Source of the DNA: CAZNOG01 sp964574635
Lineage (GTDB): Bacteria > Bacteroidota > Bacteroidia > Flavobacteriales_D > Cryomorphaceae
DNA length: 64,000 nucleotides
Direction: 5' to 3'
NCBI GenBank assembly: GCA_964574635.1
Contig: CAZNOG010000005.1
Span: forward strand, 1-64,000
Positions within the stretch are counted from its first letter, which is position 1, and every line of letters begins with the position of its first letter. The position numbers were made by a program, and so were the translations under genes. The notes beneath the pieces were generated by a model. That model saw only the letters and a program-made list of their open reading frames with translations, ran no database searches and was not told the origin of the DNA. Shown piece by piece: positions 1 through 9,400 of the stretch.

Positions 1-1
1 T

Positions 2-223
2 GCCCATGGCGCCGTATACCGAAATATCGAGGTTGTGCACGACGCAGTCCTCGCCACCATCCACATTGTTACCGCCCACAGCGGCAAGATCGGCAGCCTC
101 AATTGAACCGTCGTCCGCACTTGCACGGGTCGGTTCCGCACTTCCCGCGATCATATAATGAGGGAAAAGTCCGCTCAAGGTCACGAGACAAACAACAGCA
201 TAGAGGAGGTATAGTCTTTTCAT
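2..223 (-). CDS. Exported protein, N-terminal part only
   Basis: An open frame runs leftwards from an ATG at 223 and leaves the window without a stop; 74 codons are visible. It begins MKRLYLLYAVVCLVTLSG, a short basic start followed by a hydrophobic stretch, which reads as a signal peptide. The mature start is acidic and low in complexity (runs of Ala, Asp, Gly), with one Cys near residue 61. In this phylum that pattern is common at the start of large surface or type IX-secreted proteins, but no domain can be named from this piece. The leader upstream is A/T-rich with no Shine-Dalgarno site, as usual in Bacteroidota. Confidence 0.6.
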   Translation of the reverse strand, partial: MKRLYLLYAVVCLVTLSGLFPHYMIAGSAEPTRASADDGSIEAADLAAVGGNNVDGGEDCVVHNLDISVYGAMG

Positions 224-333
224 TTTCGATTCGGTTTTTATCTTTTGGAATGTTGGAGGCAATGATATGCCTACGGGGGAGTGCCTGCAACTTTTACCTT
301 TCCCGATTGTATCCCGAGCCGGCAAAATCCGCT

Positions 334-357
334 TCCCGCATGTGTTCCCGTGCGGGA
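334..357 (-). terminator. Possible hairpin terminator after the TPR/HTH gene
   Basis: TCCCGCA (334-340) and TGCGGGA (351-357) form a 7-bp stem with a 10-nt loop. It lies downstream of the minus-strand TPR/HTH gene. The T-run after it on the minus strand is only four long, so it is a weak candidate. Confidence 0.3.
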
Positions 358-402
358 GGACATTTGAGCAAAGCACTCAGTTCTAAAACGGAAAGACGGA
401 AA

Positions 403-1818
403 TCACACGTTTTCCGCGAACCACTGGTAGGTGTCCATATCCTTGGGGATATCGAGCTTCTTTCGGATGAGGTAGCGTTTGTTTTGGACGGTCTTCGGGG
501 CGATGTGTTTGTATCTTGCGATAAGGTCTGTGGGGAGCTGCAGCTTGAGAAGTGCGCTGAATTCTATATCGCCCGAATTGAGGTTGGGATTTTTCTCGGT
601 CAAGACCCTTTGAAAATCGGGGTAGACCTCATGGAAGTAATTCATGAAAGAAGGATCGCCTTCTTTCAAAAGACCGATGAGTTTCACGTGATCTTCCGGG
701 CTGCTCCTGTTTTGCGCCAAGTACTCGTTGCCGGATTTTTCCTGTGCCCTGAGCAACCTGGCGTTTCTGATCAGGAAAAACAGGATTACACCGGCCAATA
801 GGATGATCGCCACGGCTCCGATCAAAATCCCTTTTCGATACTTCTTTTCGATGCCCGACAGAAGGTCGTGGAGCAGCACGTTTTGGCTTTCCGAAACGCT
901 CAACCTCAGCGAGTCTTTTTTGAGGGCGTACAACCTCGCCGAATCAGCAAGATTCAGCGCCCCGTAGGATTCGATGAGGTTGTCGTAACACCTCAAGAGA
1001 TTAATGTGGTTCACCGGCCCGTCGATGGATTCGGCCTTTTGGAAAAACCATACCGCACTGCGATAATCCCCCCGGTGCATTTCAGCTTCACCCAAAATGA
1101 CGCGATTCATGAAGGTGGTGTTTCGGTCTTCCACCTCCAATTCGATGGCGTCGGAAAGCAAGGAGTAGTAACGGGCGGAATCCTCTTGTTGCATTTCCGT
1201 GAATACTTGGGCGAGGTTGGAGTAGTATTTATGTCTGACCACTTTTTTGTGATCGCCTTCCGACAATTGGCCCAGTATCTCTCCGCTCAATCGGATGTAC
1301 TTCAATTGATTCTCATAATCTTTGATCTCCTGATAGTAATTGGCGTATCCGATATAGTAGTTGTTTCGCAATCCGTATTTGTATTCCCCGTCGGCCGCGG
1401 CTTGCTCTACGATGCGCATGCCCTCATCCAATTCTTTCTTGGCCTTATCGGGAAGGTCGTTGAAGAGGTAAGCGGAAAACATATAGTACTTCGCAATGGA
1501 CTGGAAATCGGGAGAGTTGTATTGCTTCGCCGCAGACATCAATTTTCTGGCCGACGTCATGAGCGGTTCAAACTCGATAAGGCCATAATAATAAATGCAT
1601 TGGCTCGTGAGCGCCTTCATTTCGGCCTCGTGTATCCCCGCTGCTTTGGCTTCGGACTCTATGGCGAGCGCCTCCCCGAGTCTGCCATCGGGATCGGTAC
1701 TCATGAGGTGCATATTCTCATCGGCTCGCTTCAAGAGCTCGGCCCCAACCGAACTGCCTTGGGCAAATCCCATGGAAACGGATATGAAAAAGAGCACAAT
1801 GGTACAATGCCATCTCAT
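403..1818 (-). CDS. TPR-repeat membrane protein with C-terminal HTH-like domain
   Basis: The protein is about 471 aa from the ATG at 1818. A GTG 30 bp further upstream is in frame, but the ATG start places a clean signal peptide (MRWHCTIVLFFISVSMGFAQ) at the N-terminus. The body (about residues 25-320) is alpha-helical with recurring Tyr/Ala/Leu patterns typical of TPR repeats. One transmembrane helix follows (GILIGAVAIILLAGVILFFLI). The cytoplasmic tail ends in a helix-turn-helix-like region (LIARYKHIAPKTVQNKRYLI), like the LuxR-type ends of many Bacteroidota TPR regulators. Its likely role is a membrane-bound transcriptional regulator that senses something in the periplasm; ligand and targets are unknown. 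It is transcribed alone. Confidence 0.65.
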   Translation of the reverse strand: MRWHCTIVLFFISVSMGFAQGSSVGAELLKRADENMHLMSTDPDGRLGEALAIESEAKAAGIHEAEMKALTSQCIYYYGLIEFEPLMTSARKLMSAAKQYNSPDFQSIAKYYMFSAYLFNDLPDKAKKELDEGMRIVEQAAADGEYKYGLRNNYYIGYANYYQEIKDYENQLKYIRLSGEILGQLSEGDHKKVVRHKYYSNLAQVFTEMQQEDSARYYSLLSDAIELEVEDRNTTFMNRVILGEAEMHRGDYRSAVWFFQKAESIDGPVNHINLLRCYDNLIESYGALNLADSARLYALKKDSLRLSVSESQNVLLHDLLSGIEKKYRKGILIGAVAIILLAGVILFFLIRNARLLRAQEKSGNEYLAQNRSSPEDHVKLIGLLKEGDPSFMNYFHEVYPDFQRVLTEKNPNLNSGDIEFSALLKLQLPTDLIARYKHIAPKTVQNKRYLIRKKLDIPKDMDTYQWFAENV

Positions 1819-1865
1819 GACAAAAACCCCGACTTGAATAAAGTACACGGAACGACTTGGGCGGA

Positions 1866-3068
1866 TTATTCCTCCTTGAGAATACCCATTTCCCGGCCTA
1901 CCTTCTCAAATGCCGCCAAGGCGCGATCGAGGTGATCTTTGGTGTGAGCGGCGGAGAGCTGAACGCGTATGCGCGCCGAACCTTTGGGCACCACGGGGTA
2001 GAAAAATCCAATGACGTAAATCCCCTCTTCCAGCAGTTTGTCGGCCATGACTTGAGAGAGTTTGGCGTCGTGGAGCATCACGGGTACGATGGCCGAATCG
2101 CCTTCTATCACTTCGAAGCCAAGTCGCTTAATGCCCGATTTGAAATACTGCACGTTGTCGGCGAGTTGATCGCGAAGGTGGGTGCTTTCCTCGAGCAGGT
2201 CGAATACCTTGAGGGAAGCTCCTATGATGACGGGGGTGAGGGAGTTGCTGAACAGATAAGGACGAGAGCGCTGCCGCAGCATGTCGATCACTTCCTTGGG
2301 ACCGGTGGTGTATCCACCCATGGCGCCGCCGAGGGCCTTGCCCAGAGTGCCTGTGATCAAATCCACTCGGCCTTCCACTCCGTTGTATTCGATGGAGCCC
2401 CGCCCGGTTTTGCCCAAAAAACCGGTGGCGTGGCAATCGTCGACCATGACCAATGCGTCGTACTTTTCGGCCAGGTCGCACACTCCTTTGAGGTCTGCGA
2501 CGATGCCGTCCATGCTGAATACGCCGTCGGTGACGATCAGTTTGAATCGCGCCCCCGCTTCGTCGGCGGCTTTGAGTTGGGCTTCCAAATCCACCATGTC
2601 GTTGTTGTTGTACCTGAAGCGCATGGCTTTGCAAAGCCTTACTCCGTCGATGATGGAAGCGTGGTTGAGGGCGTCGCTGATGATGGCGTCCTCGGCGGTG
2701 AGAAGAGGTTCGAAAATTCCTCCGTTGGCGTCGAAGCATGCGGCGTAGAGGATGGCGTCTTCGGTGCCGTGGAACGCCGCGATGCGCGCCTCGAGTTCTT
2801 TGTGGATGTCTTGGGTTCCGCAGATGAATCGCACGGACGACATTCCGTACCCTCTTCGGTCGAGGGTTTCGTGTGCGGCTTGGATGACATCGGGGTGTGA
2901 CGACAAACCGAGATAATTGTTCGCACAGAAATTCAATACTTTGGACCCATCGTCGAGGGTGATCTCGGGACCTTGTTCGGAGGTGATGATCCGTTCGGTT
3001 TTGTACAAGCCTTCCGACTTGATGTTTTCCAACTCTCGAACCAGGTGATCTTTTATTTTGCCGTACAT
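1866..3068 (-). CDS. kbl: Glycine C-acetyltransferase (2-amino-3-ketobutyrate CoA ligase)
   Basis: The protein is 400 aa from the ATG at 3068 (MYGKIKDHLVRELENIKSEG); an in-frame ATG six codons upstream is less likely. It is a PLP enzyme of the alpha-oxoamine synthase family that cleaves 2-amino-3-oxobutyrate with CoA to glycine and acetyl-CoA in threonine breakdown. Visible signs are the family start motif FCANNYLGLSSHP, the PLP-ring stacking region DALNHASIIDG, VDDCHATG, and the Schiff-base lysine in TGTLGKALGG. Length is normal for Kbl (about 397 aa). Biotin synthase-type BioF and SPT relatives share the fold, but the N-terminal motif and length fit Kbl best. Threonine dehydrogenase, its usual partner, is not in the window. 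Confidence 0.93.
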   Translation of the reverse strand: MYGKIKDHLVRELENIKSEGLYKTERIITSEQGPEITLDDGSKVLNFCANNYLGLSSHPDVIQAAHETLDRRGYGMSSVRFICGTQDIHKELEARIAAFHGTEDAILYAACFDANGGIFEPLLTAEDAIISDALNHASIIDGVRLCKAMRFRYNNNDMVDLEAQLKAADEAGARFKLIVTDGVFSMDGIVADLKGVCDLAEKYDALVMVDDCHATGFLGKTGRGSIEYNGVEGRVDLITGTLGKALGGAMGGYTTGPKEVIDMLRQRSRPYLFSNSLTPVIIGASLKVFDLLEESTHLRDQLADNVQYFKSGIKRLGFEVIEGDSAIVPVMLHDAKLSQVMADKLLEEGIYVIGFFYPVVPKGSARIRVQLSAAHTKDHLDRALAAFEKVGREMGILKEE

Positions 3069-3180
3069 CGCTTCGTTTTTACGCAAAGCTAAACAATCGG
3101 CGCCATTTCATACGCCGGGCGGGCCGGGGTTTTGACGGTGTATAGAACGGCGGGAACGGGAGTGAATCGGGACGCGCCAG

Positions 3181-3403
3181 GGCGAAGGACGGCATCTTTC
3201 GGGGGGCCGCAAGACCGGGTTCCGTCGCGGGGAAGCGACCACCGGAAGCTCTCCGGGCGACTTGGAGCCGGCGACGCGGCGACCCGAAAATAGAGTCCGT
3301 AGACCGACCCCGGGCCGAAGGAAATTCGCATCGCGGGTGCCGAATCGGCTCGAGATCACGCCCAACGCAACCGGGGAGAAGCCCGGGGTGGCGCCCAAAA
3401 AAC
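3181..3403 (+). ncRNA. Structured intergenic element, copy A (Flavo-1-like)
   Basis: This fills most of the 437-bp gap between kbl and trpS, where no gene is credible. It shares four ordered blocks with the elements at 15257-15478 and 59929-60156: a 5' block ending GGCATC, a central GGAAGCTC, a TAGnGTCCGTAGACCGACCC-like block, and a 3' end GGCGCCCAAAAAAC. Predicted pairing: TTTCGGG (3197-3203) with CCCGAAA (3283-3289), GCCGC (3206-3210) with GCGGC (3276-3280), and CCCCGGG (3308-3314) with CCCGGGG (3382-3388). The same helices form in the other copies with different bases, which argues for a conserved RNA (or DNA) fold. The name Flavo-1 RNA is from memory and untested. Confidence 0.55.
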
Positions 3404-3477
3404 ATTCATTGTCCGACAGGTCGAGAACTCAAGTCTCGGGAAAGGCATGAAAATCGCGCCCGGTTTGTTGATCTTGC

Positions 3478-3485
3478 TACCTTTG
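3478..3485 (+). promoter_or_regulatory. Promoter -7 box for trpS
   Basis: TACCTTTG fits the Bacteroidota -7 consensus TAnnTTTG and lies 20 bp before the trpS ATG. No clear TTG is seen at the usual -33 spacing. Confidence 0.5.
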
Positions 3486-3505
3486 CGTGTTTCAAAAATC
3501 GGCAA

Positions 3506-4474
3506 ATGGCACGTATTCTCACCGGCATTCAAAGTACGGGAATTCCGCATCTGGGGAACATTCTCGGGGCGATAAAACCGGCGATTCGCATGGCGGATGA
3601 AGGCGATAACGAGGCTTTCTTTTTTATCGCGGACCTGCACTCACTGACGACCATCAAGGATCGGGATGAGCGGCGGCGGAATATTTTGGGTGTGGCTGCG
3701 GCTTGGCTGGCCTTCGGGTTCGACACGTCGAGGCACGTGCTGTACCGGCAGAGCGCCATACCGGAGGTGACGGAACTGACGTGGTACCTCAACTGCTTTA
3801 CGCCCTACCCTATGCTGGCCAATGCGCACAGTTTCAAAGACAAAAGCGACAATCCGGCGAACGTAACGGGGGGACTTTTCACCTATCCGGTGCTGATGGC
3901 GGCCGACATCATGTTGTACGACGCGCACCGTGTGCCGGTGGGAAAAGACCAGATTCAGCACCTTGAAATGACCCGGGATATCGGAAATTCCTTCAATCAT
4001 TTGATGGGTGAAACGCTGGTGATTCCCGAGGTGAAGCTGCAGGAAGACACCATGTACGTGCCGGGCACGGATGGCCGTAAAATGAGCAAATCTTACGGGA
4101 ATACGATCAATATTTTCGAGAAGGAAAAGGCGTTGCGGAAGAGCGTCATGTCGATCGTGACCGACAGCAAGGAACTGGAAGAACCCAAGGATCCGGATAC
4201 GTGCAACGTGTTTTCGATGTACCGATTGTTGGCGACCGAGGATCAGACGCGTGACATGGCCGCCAAGTACCGCGGGGGAAATTACGGTTATGGTCACGCC
4301 AAACAGGAGCTTTTCGAGCTCATTCTCGACACGTTCGGGAAAGAACGGGAAAGATACGCGGCACTGATGGCCAATCCGGAAGACATCGACGCGGAGTTGG
4401 AGCGCGGTGCAGAGAAGGCGCGTGTCGTGGCGCGTGCGGTTTTGGGCCGTGTGCGCGAGAAGTTGGGCTACTGA
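3506..4474 (+). CDS. trpS: Tryptophanyl-tRNA synthetase
   Basis: The protein is 322 aa, normal for bacterial TrpRS (about 320-335). It is a class I aminoacyl-tRNA synthetase that charges tRNA-Trp. The start MARILTGIQSTGIPHLGNILGAI contains the HIGH-equivalent HLGN, and GRKMSKSYGN gives the KMSKS loop. The tryptophan-pocket region (FTYPVLMAADIMLYDA, then GKDQIQHLEMTRDI) is intact. It stands alone behind its own promoter and ends tail to tail with the HNH-like gene, 12 bp away. Confidence 0.96.
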   Translation: MARILTGIQSTGIPHLGNILGAIKPAIRMADEGDNEAFFFIADLHSLTTIKDRDERRRNILGVAAAWLAFGFDTSRHVLYRQSAIPEVTELTWYLNCFTPYPMLANAHSFKDKSDNPANVTGGLFTYPVLMAADIMLYDAHRVPVGKDQIQHLEMTRDIGNSFNHLMGETLVIPEVKLQEDTMYVPGTDGRKMSKSYGNTINIFEKEKALRKSVMSIVTDSKELEEPKDPDTCNVFSMYRLLATEDQTRDMAAKYRGGNYGYGHAKQELFELILDTFGKERERYAALMANPEDIDAELERGAEKARVVARAVLGRVREKLGY

Positions 4475-4486
4475 CCCTCCAGGGAT

Positions 4487-4990
4487 TTAGCGCGAAATGC
4501 CGATGAGATCGGAAAGGTCTCTGTTGAATTCCGCCTCTTGCCGGGCTTCGCTTTCCAAAAGCACTTCGTGCTGCTTGTCGAGTTTTTTGCGGCTGTTGCT
4601 GCGCCCGGGTGACCTGCCGGCCCGTTTGCCGCGGTGTGCCGCGAGGCCCTTTCTGTCCACCCATTGGAGGTTGTCGACGTGGTTGTTGAGCCGGTCGTAA
4701 TCCTTGTGAATGACGAATTCGTCGTTATCACCTCGTTCCGGCAGGAAAAACTGCGCCACCAGACGATGAACGTAGATGGTTTGCTGGGTTTTGTTGCGGG
4801 TAGTGAAGGAGATGTACTTGTACCCGCCGATGGTTCTCGGTTCGAAAATCTCTTCGGGACCTTTGCCCTTCTTGATTCGCACGACGTTTCCGAAATTGGA
4901 AAGTTTGAAGTAGTGAAGCAGTGGTTCGCCGTTCAATTCGGTCATCAAGATCCACTCTTCCGCTTTTTTGTTTGATGCTTTCTTTGCCAT
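4487..4990 (-). CDS. HNH/NUMOD4-like protein
   Basis: The protein is 167 aa. Residues 10-50 (YFKLSNFGNVVRIKKG) resemble a NUMOD4 module. Residues 60-115 (YVHRLVAQFFLPER, then FVIHKDYDRLNNHVDNLQWV) follow the layout of phage- and intron-type HNH nucleases, which normally read NHIDGnKxNN at the second site. Here the first Asn of that site is replaced (VIHKDYDRLNN), so the catalytic state is uncertain. The C-terminal 50 residues are highly basic (KRAGRSPGRSNSRKK), suggesting nucleic-acid binding. It has no phage context, so it is more likely a resident DNA- or RNA-binding protein than a homing nuclease. Function is not known. Confidence 0.6.
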   Translation of the reverse strand: MAKKASNKKAEEWILMTELNGEPLLHYFKLSNFGNVVRIKKGKGPEEIFEPRTIGGYKYISFTTRNKTQQTIYVHRLVAQFFLPERGDNDEFVIHKDYDRLNNHVDNLQWVDRKGLAAHRGKRAGRSPGRSNSRKKLDKQHEVLLESEARQEAEFNRDLSDLIGISR

Positions 4991-5064
4991 GGTCCGGTTA
5001 TAATTCGGTTGGTATCGTGGCCGTCATTCAGGACGGGTCGGGTTTCGGTAAGACGGATTCAAAT

Positions 5065-6414
5065 TTACGGCTTTTCCGGTAAACCGTACCGTCGCAAGCC
5101 TTGAAGGTACAAATCCTTCTGCCGATTGGACAAATCCGTGGGTCTTCCTTGGAGGTACATGTACTCGATTTTTCCCGTCCGCGCATCGAACAGGTCGCCT
5201 TTTGTGAGTATGATGTTGGCCTCTTTTCCCACTTCTATGCTCCCCGTGCGGTGGTCGATGCCGAGAATGGCGGCGGGGTGAATTGTCACGGATTTGAGCG
5301 CCTGTTCGGAGGTGAGGCCGTAGCCCATGGCCGTGCCCGCATTGAGAGCAAGATTGCGGTTTTGCATGGTTTCCATGTCGCCCTCCATTTGCAATGCGAA
5401 GACGATGCCCGCTTCCGCCAGGATTGTGGGTGCGGCGTAGGGCGCATCGATGGGATCTTCGGCGAATTGAGGAAGGGAGTGCACGCGTCCGAGAAGTACG
5501 CTAACCCCGTTTTCGCGCAGGAGATCGGTGACTTTGGGGGCGTCGGCTCCACCGACGATGGTCATTTTCGGAATCTCCAAATCCCGCTTCAAGGCGATGG
5601 CTTCGCGAATTTCTTGGAGGTGATCGGCGTGGACGTACAGCCGTCTTTCTCCGGTGAAGAGGTGCTTCAAAGCCGAACGTTTCAGGTCGTAGTCCACCGG
5701 GTGGGAGAGTTTTCCGTACGCGCGGGCTTCGGTGAGATAGGCACGAAGCAGGCGCACTTCTTCGATGTAATCGGGATTCGGAACGAACTCCCGGCGGTTG
5801 TTTACCGTCTTGCGCGTGAAAAATCGCGGCCAATTCACGTGGATACCTTCATCGGTACGGTACGCGGCGTCGGGCCAGTTTCCGGCTTTGAGTTTTACGA
5901 CGGAAGACGATCCCGAAATCACCCCGCCCCGTGGGCAGATCTGCGCGAAGGCGATGCCGTTGGACAAGACCGTGGCCACTACGTCACTCTCAGCATTGTA
6001 TGCGCTGAGGGCGCGCACGTTGGGATTGTATCCCCCCACTTCGGCGAAATCGCGGGTGGCGCGCACAGCGAATATCTCGGTCAATCCCAGCGTGGAATTT
6101 GCGGCTATCATGGCAGGATAAACGTGGTATCCCGTTCTCTCCACGACCCTGCCGTAGTCCGATTCATTCACCTGCGCGGCTTTGCCGACGAACGCAATGG
6201 AATCGCCCTTGATACCTACGGCGCCTTGTGTGATGGGATCGCCTACGGCGGTGAAAACGGTCACACCCTTGATGAGCACGCTTCTGCCGTCGTCATCCAG
6301 CGAGGCCGGTTGTGCAAAAACCACATTTGGTGCCGCCACCAAAATCCCACACAAAATCGCAGCGGTGCAAATGAAGACCGCCATGCCAATACCGTATTTC
6401 ACCTTTGCATTCAT
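5065..6414 (-). CDS. Exported amidohydrolase-like protein, metal site degenerate
   Basis: The protein is 449 aa with a signal peptide (about residues 8-34, ending NVVFAQ). The fold is that of metal-dependent amidohydrolases (imidazolonepropionase type): ITQGAVGIKGDSIAFVG at the N-terminal beta sandwich and SVTIHPAAILGIDHRTGSIEVGKEANIILTKGD at the C-terminal end. The usual PGLIDxHxH metal motif is missing; the matching stretch reads VYPAMIAANSTLGL. It is therefore probably catalytically inactive or uses another site. Its ATG overlaps the stop of the larger amidohydrolase upstream (ATGA at 6411-6414), so the two are translationally coupled and may form a hetero-complex in the periplasm. The substrate is unknown. 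Confidence 0.75.
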   Translation of the reverse strand: MNAKVKYGIGMAVFICTAAILCGILVAAPNVVFAQPASLDDDGRSVLIKGVTVFTAVGDPITQGAVGIKGDSIAFVGKAAQVNESDYGRVVERTGYHVYPAMIAANSTLGLTEIFAVRATRDFAEVGGYNPNVRALSAYNAESDVVATVLSNGIAFAQICPRGGVISGSSSVVKLKAGNWPDAAYRTDEGIHVNWPRFFTRKTVNNRREFVPNPDYIEEVRLLRAYLTEARAYGKLSHPVDYDLKRSALKHLFTGERRLYVHADHLQEIREAIALKRDLEIPKMTIVGGADAPKVTDLLRENGVSVLLGRVHSLPQFAEDPIDAPYAAPTILAEAGIVFALQMEGDMETMQNRNLALNAGTAMGYGLTSEQALKSVTIHPAAILGIDHRTGSIEVGKEANIILTKGDLFDARTGKIEYMYLQGRPTDLSNRQKDLYLQGLRRYGLPEKP

Positions 6415-9400
6415 AAGCTGTCGCAGTGGTATCGGGGTGTGGTTTTTCTTTCGGGGGTTCTCGTTTTGGAACCTTTTTTCTTTGCCTCCGACATTTTATC
6501 GGCGATGCGCTTGCGGGTGAGGCGGTCCCTCTCCATCAATCGATTCAGCACCGACCGGTCGAAGTAGAGCTTACCGTCGATGAAGGTTTTCTCCGCCACG
6601 GCTTTGGACGACAGTGGATGGTCGCTCCACACGACGAAATCGGCGTGTTTGCCCGGCGTGAGGCTGCCCACGAATTCATCGATATGCATCATTTTGGCGG
6701 GATTGAGCGTGACCAACTTCAGCGCGTCTTCCTCGCTCATGTTTCCGTAGAGCAGGGATTTGGCCGCTTCTTGGTTCAGTCGTCGCCCCATTTCGGCGTC
6801 GTCGGAATTGATGGCGGTGAGTACCCCGAGTTGATTGAGGATGGATGCGTTTTGGGGAATGGCGTCGATCACCTCGTACTTGTAGGCCCACCAATCGCTG
6901 AAGGTGGATACGGCCACGTCGCGGCGGAGGATTTCATCGCCGAGTTTATAGGCTTCCAAGCCGTGGGTGAAGGTGTTTAATTTGAATCCCAAGCTGTCGG
7001 CCACGTGGAGGAGCATGGCCATCTCGCTCTGCACGTACGAATGGCAGGTGATGTGCCTCTTGCCTTGGAGAATTTCGAGGAGGGCTTCTTTTCTCAGGTC
7101 GCGGCGGAATTCGGAGGTCCGCTTTTCGTCGGTTTTCTTTTTTCTCCGCGAGGAGGGTCGCTGACGCGCTTCCGCCAATTTTTTCATTTCGCCGTACTCC
7201 CTGGCTCGAATGAAGGATTCGTAAAAGAACTGTTCCACACCCATTCGGGTTTGCGGGTAGCGCTCGTTGTGCAGATCGCCCCAATTCGACTGCTTGACGT
7301 TTTCGCCCAGAGCGAATTTGATGAAAGGCGGCGCCGCTTCGAACAGCATGTCCTCGGCCGACGCTCCCCATCGCAATTTGACGATGGCGGACTGGCCTCC
7401 GATGGGGTTGGCCGACCCGTGCAGCAATTGGGAGGTAGTGACCCCGCCGGCGAGTTGGCGGAAAATATTGATGTCGGCCGGGTTGATGACGTCGCCGATT
7501 CTCACTTCCGCTGTGCTCGCATCACTGCCTTCATTGACTCCGCCTTCGATGGCGATGTGGCTGTGCTCGTCGATCAACCCCGGCGTGATGTGCTTGCCCT
7601 TGGCGTCCCAGACGGAGTATGAGGCGTTCTTTCCCTTGGGAAGGTGTTCGAGGGGGTCGACGGTCGGGCCGACCGCCACTATCTTCCCGTCGGAAATGAG
7701 GAGGGATCCCCTGCCGATTGTCCCTTGGTCGTCGTTGGTCCACAGGGTCGCGTTCTTGATCAGGAGCGTACGCGCTTGAGGCAAGGTGTCGTAACCGTAC
7801 GCCACCAATGGCGTGATCAGCGTGGGAGGAGTGGAAATTTCGGTTCTCGACGTGTCTTTGGGGAGGGATTGTCGCTCATCGCGTTGCTTGATGGCCGTCC
7901 AGGCGATGCGCTTGCCTTCCGGGTCCGTGCCGAAACCGTCCCAAATGCGGTAGCCCGTAAGCATGGTGGCGCCGAGGCGGTAATATCCTTCGCCGTTTGG
8001 GTTTTTGAAGGTGAGGCTGATTTCGTTTCCGCGGACGGCGAGCACCGCTTCCACTGTGGTAGTGTCTCCGTCGCGGTATTCTTCGACTCGGGCTTTGAGT
8101 CCCTGTTTTCCTTCAACCGTCAGCGTGGGGTAAAAACCGTCGAGGTTCAAACCGTATTTGCCTTTGAGTACCGCTTCCACACGGTTCGAGAGGATATAAG
8201 GTCGTCCGGCGATCCAATGCGAAATTATCTCGGCACCTTCGTCGACCCTGGGATCCGCGGTGGTGACGAAAAAATTGGCGGCGTAGTCGTTCTCAATTCT
8301 GCCGAGTGATTCTCCGACACCCAAGAGACGGGCGGGAACCGTGGTGAGGGCGGCCAGCGCCGAATCCGGGTGCAAACCGGATTCGACCGTTTTGCGTAGC
8401 GCCTCGAAAACGGCCTTTGCGTCTTTGAGCCCTTCGGTGGAGAGCACCAACGGGACACCCGATTGGAGGACGAAAGAGGGATTGAAGGGCGCGAACTCCC
8501 AGTGCATCAAATCCGTTTGGGAGACGAATCGCAGTGTTCCGGGATTGTCGAGGTCGTACGGATCGGGAAACTTCAAAGGCGCGACGATGGCGCGGGGCGG
8601 GTTTTCCAAGGATTGAAGCACCCTGTACTCCTCGCCGGTACCCACCACGACGAAGTCCTTTCCGAATTCTTCCGCCAGGGTCTGTATTCTGTACAAGTCG
8701 TATGTTCTTCCCGCGTGGAACACTTCGGGCAAATGTCTTTTTTCCACGGCCGCTTCCAGGGAGAAATCCACCTCTTCCACGGAGGAATTCGCGTACCATT
8801 CCACGTCGTAAAATGCTTGGCGCAGGAGCGCCACCGCGCCCATCAAACTTTTCGGATAGTCTTGTTTCGAACTTCCCTTATCGAAAGAATAGTGCATGGC
8901 GGCGCGGGACTTCAGCACCACGTCGTTCGCACTCCCCGTTCCGGTATTGACCAACGCGGAACTGCCTCTGGCCAGGCCGTCGTGGTGGTGTGTCAAAACC
9001 ACTCCCACCCCTTTTGCGCGCAGCGCCGAGGCTTGTGCGGTATCTGGCGAGAAGCCGTCTATGGCGTCGGTTTCCGGGTGAAAAGCCTCGTTGTGGTACA
9101 TGGCCACATCGGTAGAGCGGTCGGGATGGGGGCCCGTGCGTCTGCGGGAAGATCGCCCGGTATCGGGGGCCTTGTCCAATCCGTACCGGGAATCGAGTTC
9201 TACGAAGGAAGGGAAGACGTGCATCCCCGGGTAATCGTGAACCACGGTGTTTTCGGGCGTTTGGATTTCCGCTCCCACTTCGACGATCCTGCCTTTGTGA
9301 ACCAGGATATCCGCTTGTTTTCGAACACTGGGCGAGGCGTGCACCGTGGCGCCGCGGATCAGGTGGTACACCGCCTTCTCCGACGGGATGTCGCCTTTGG

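Noticed and set aside
1857..2900. Long plus-strand open frame (347 codons)
   Set aside because: It is antisense to kbl, which has full family motifs; the frame follows from high GC codon bias.
3079..3405. Several overlapping frames of 80-108 codons in the kbl-trpS gap
   Set aside because: Arg/Pro/Gly-rich composition with no starts of note; the DNA matches the three-copy structured element.
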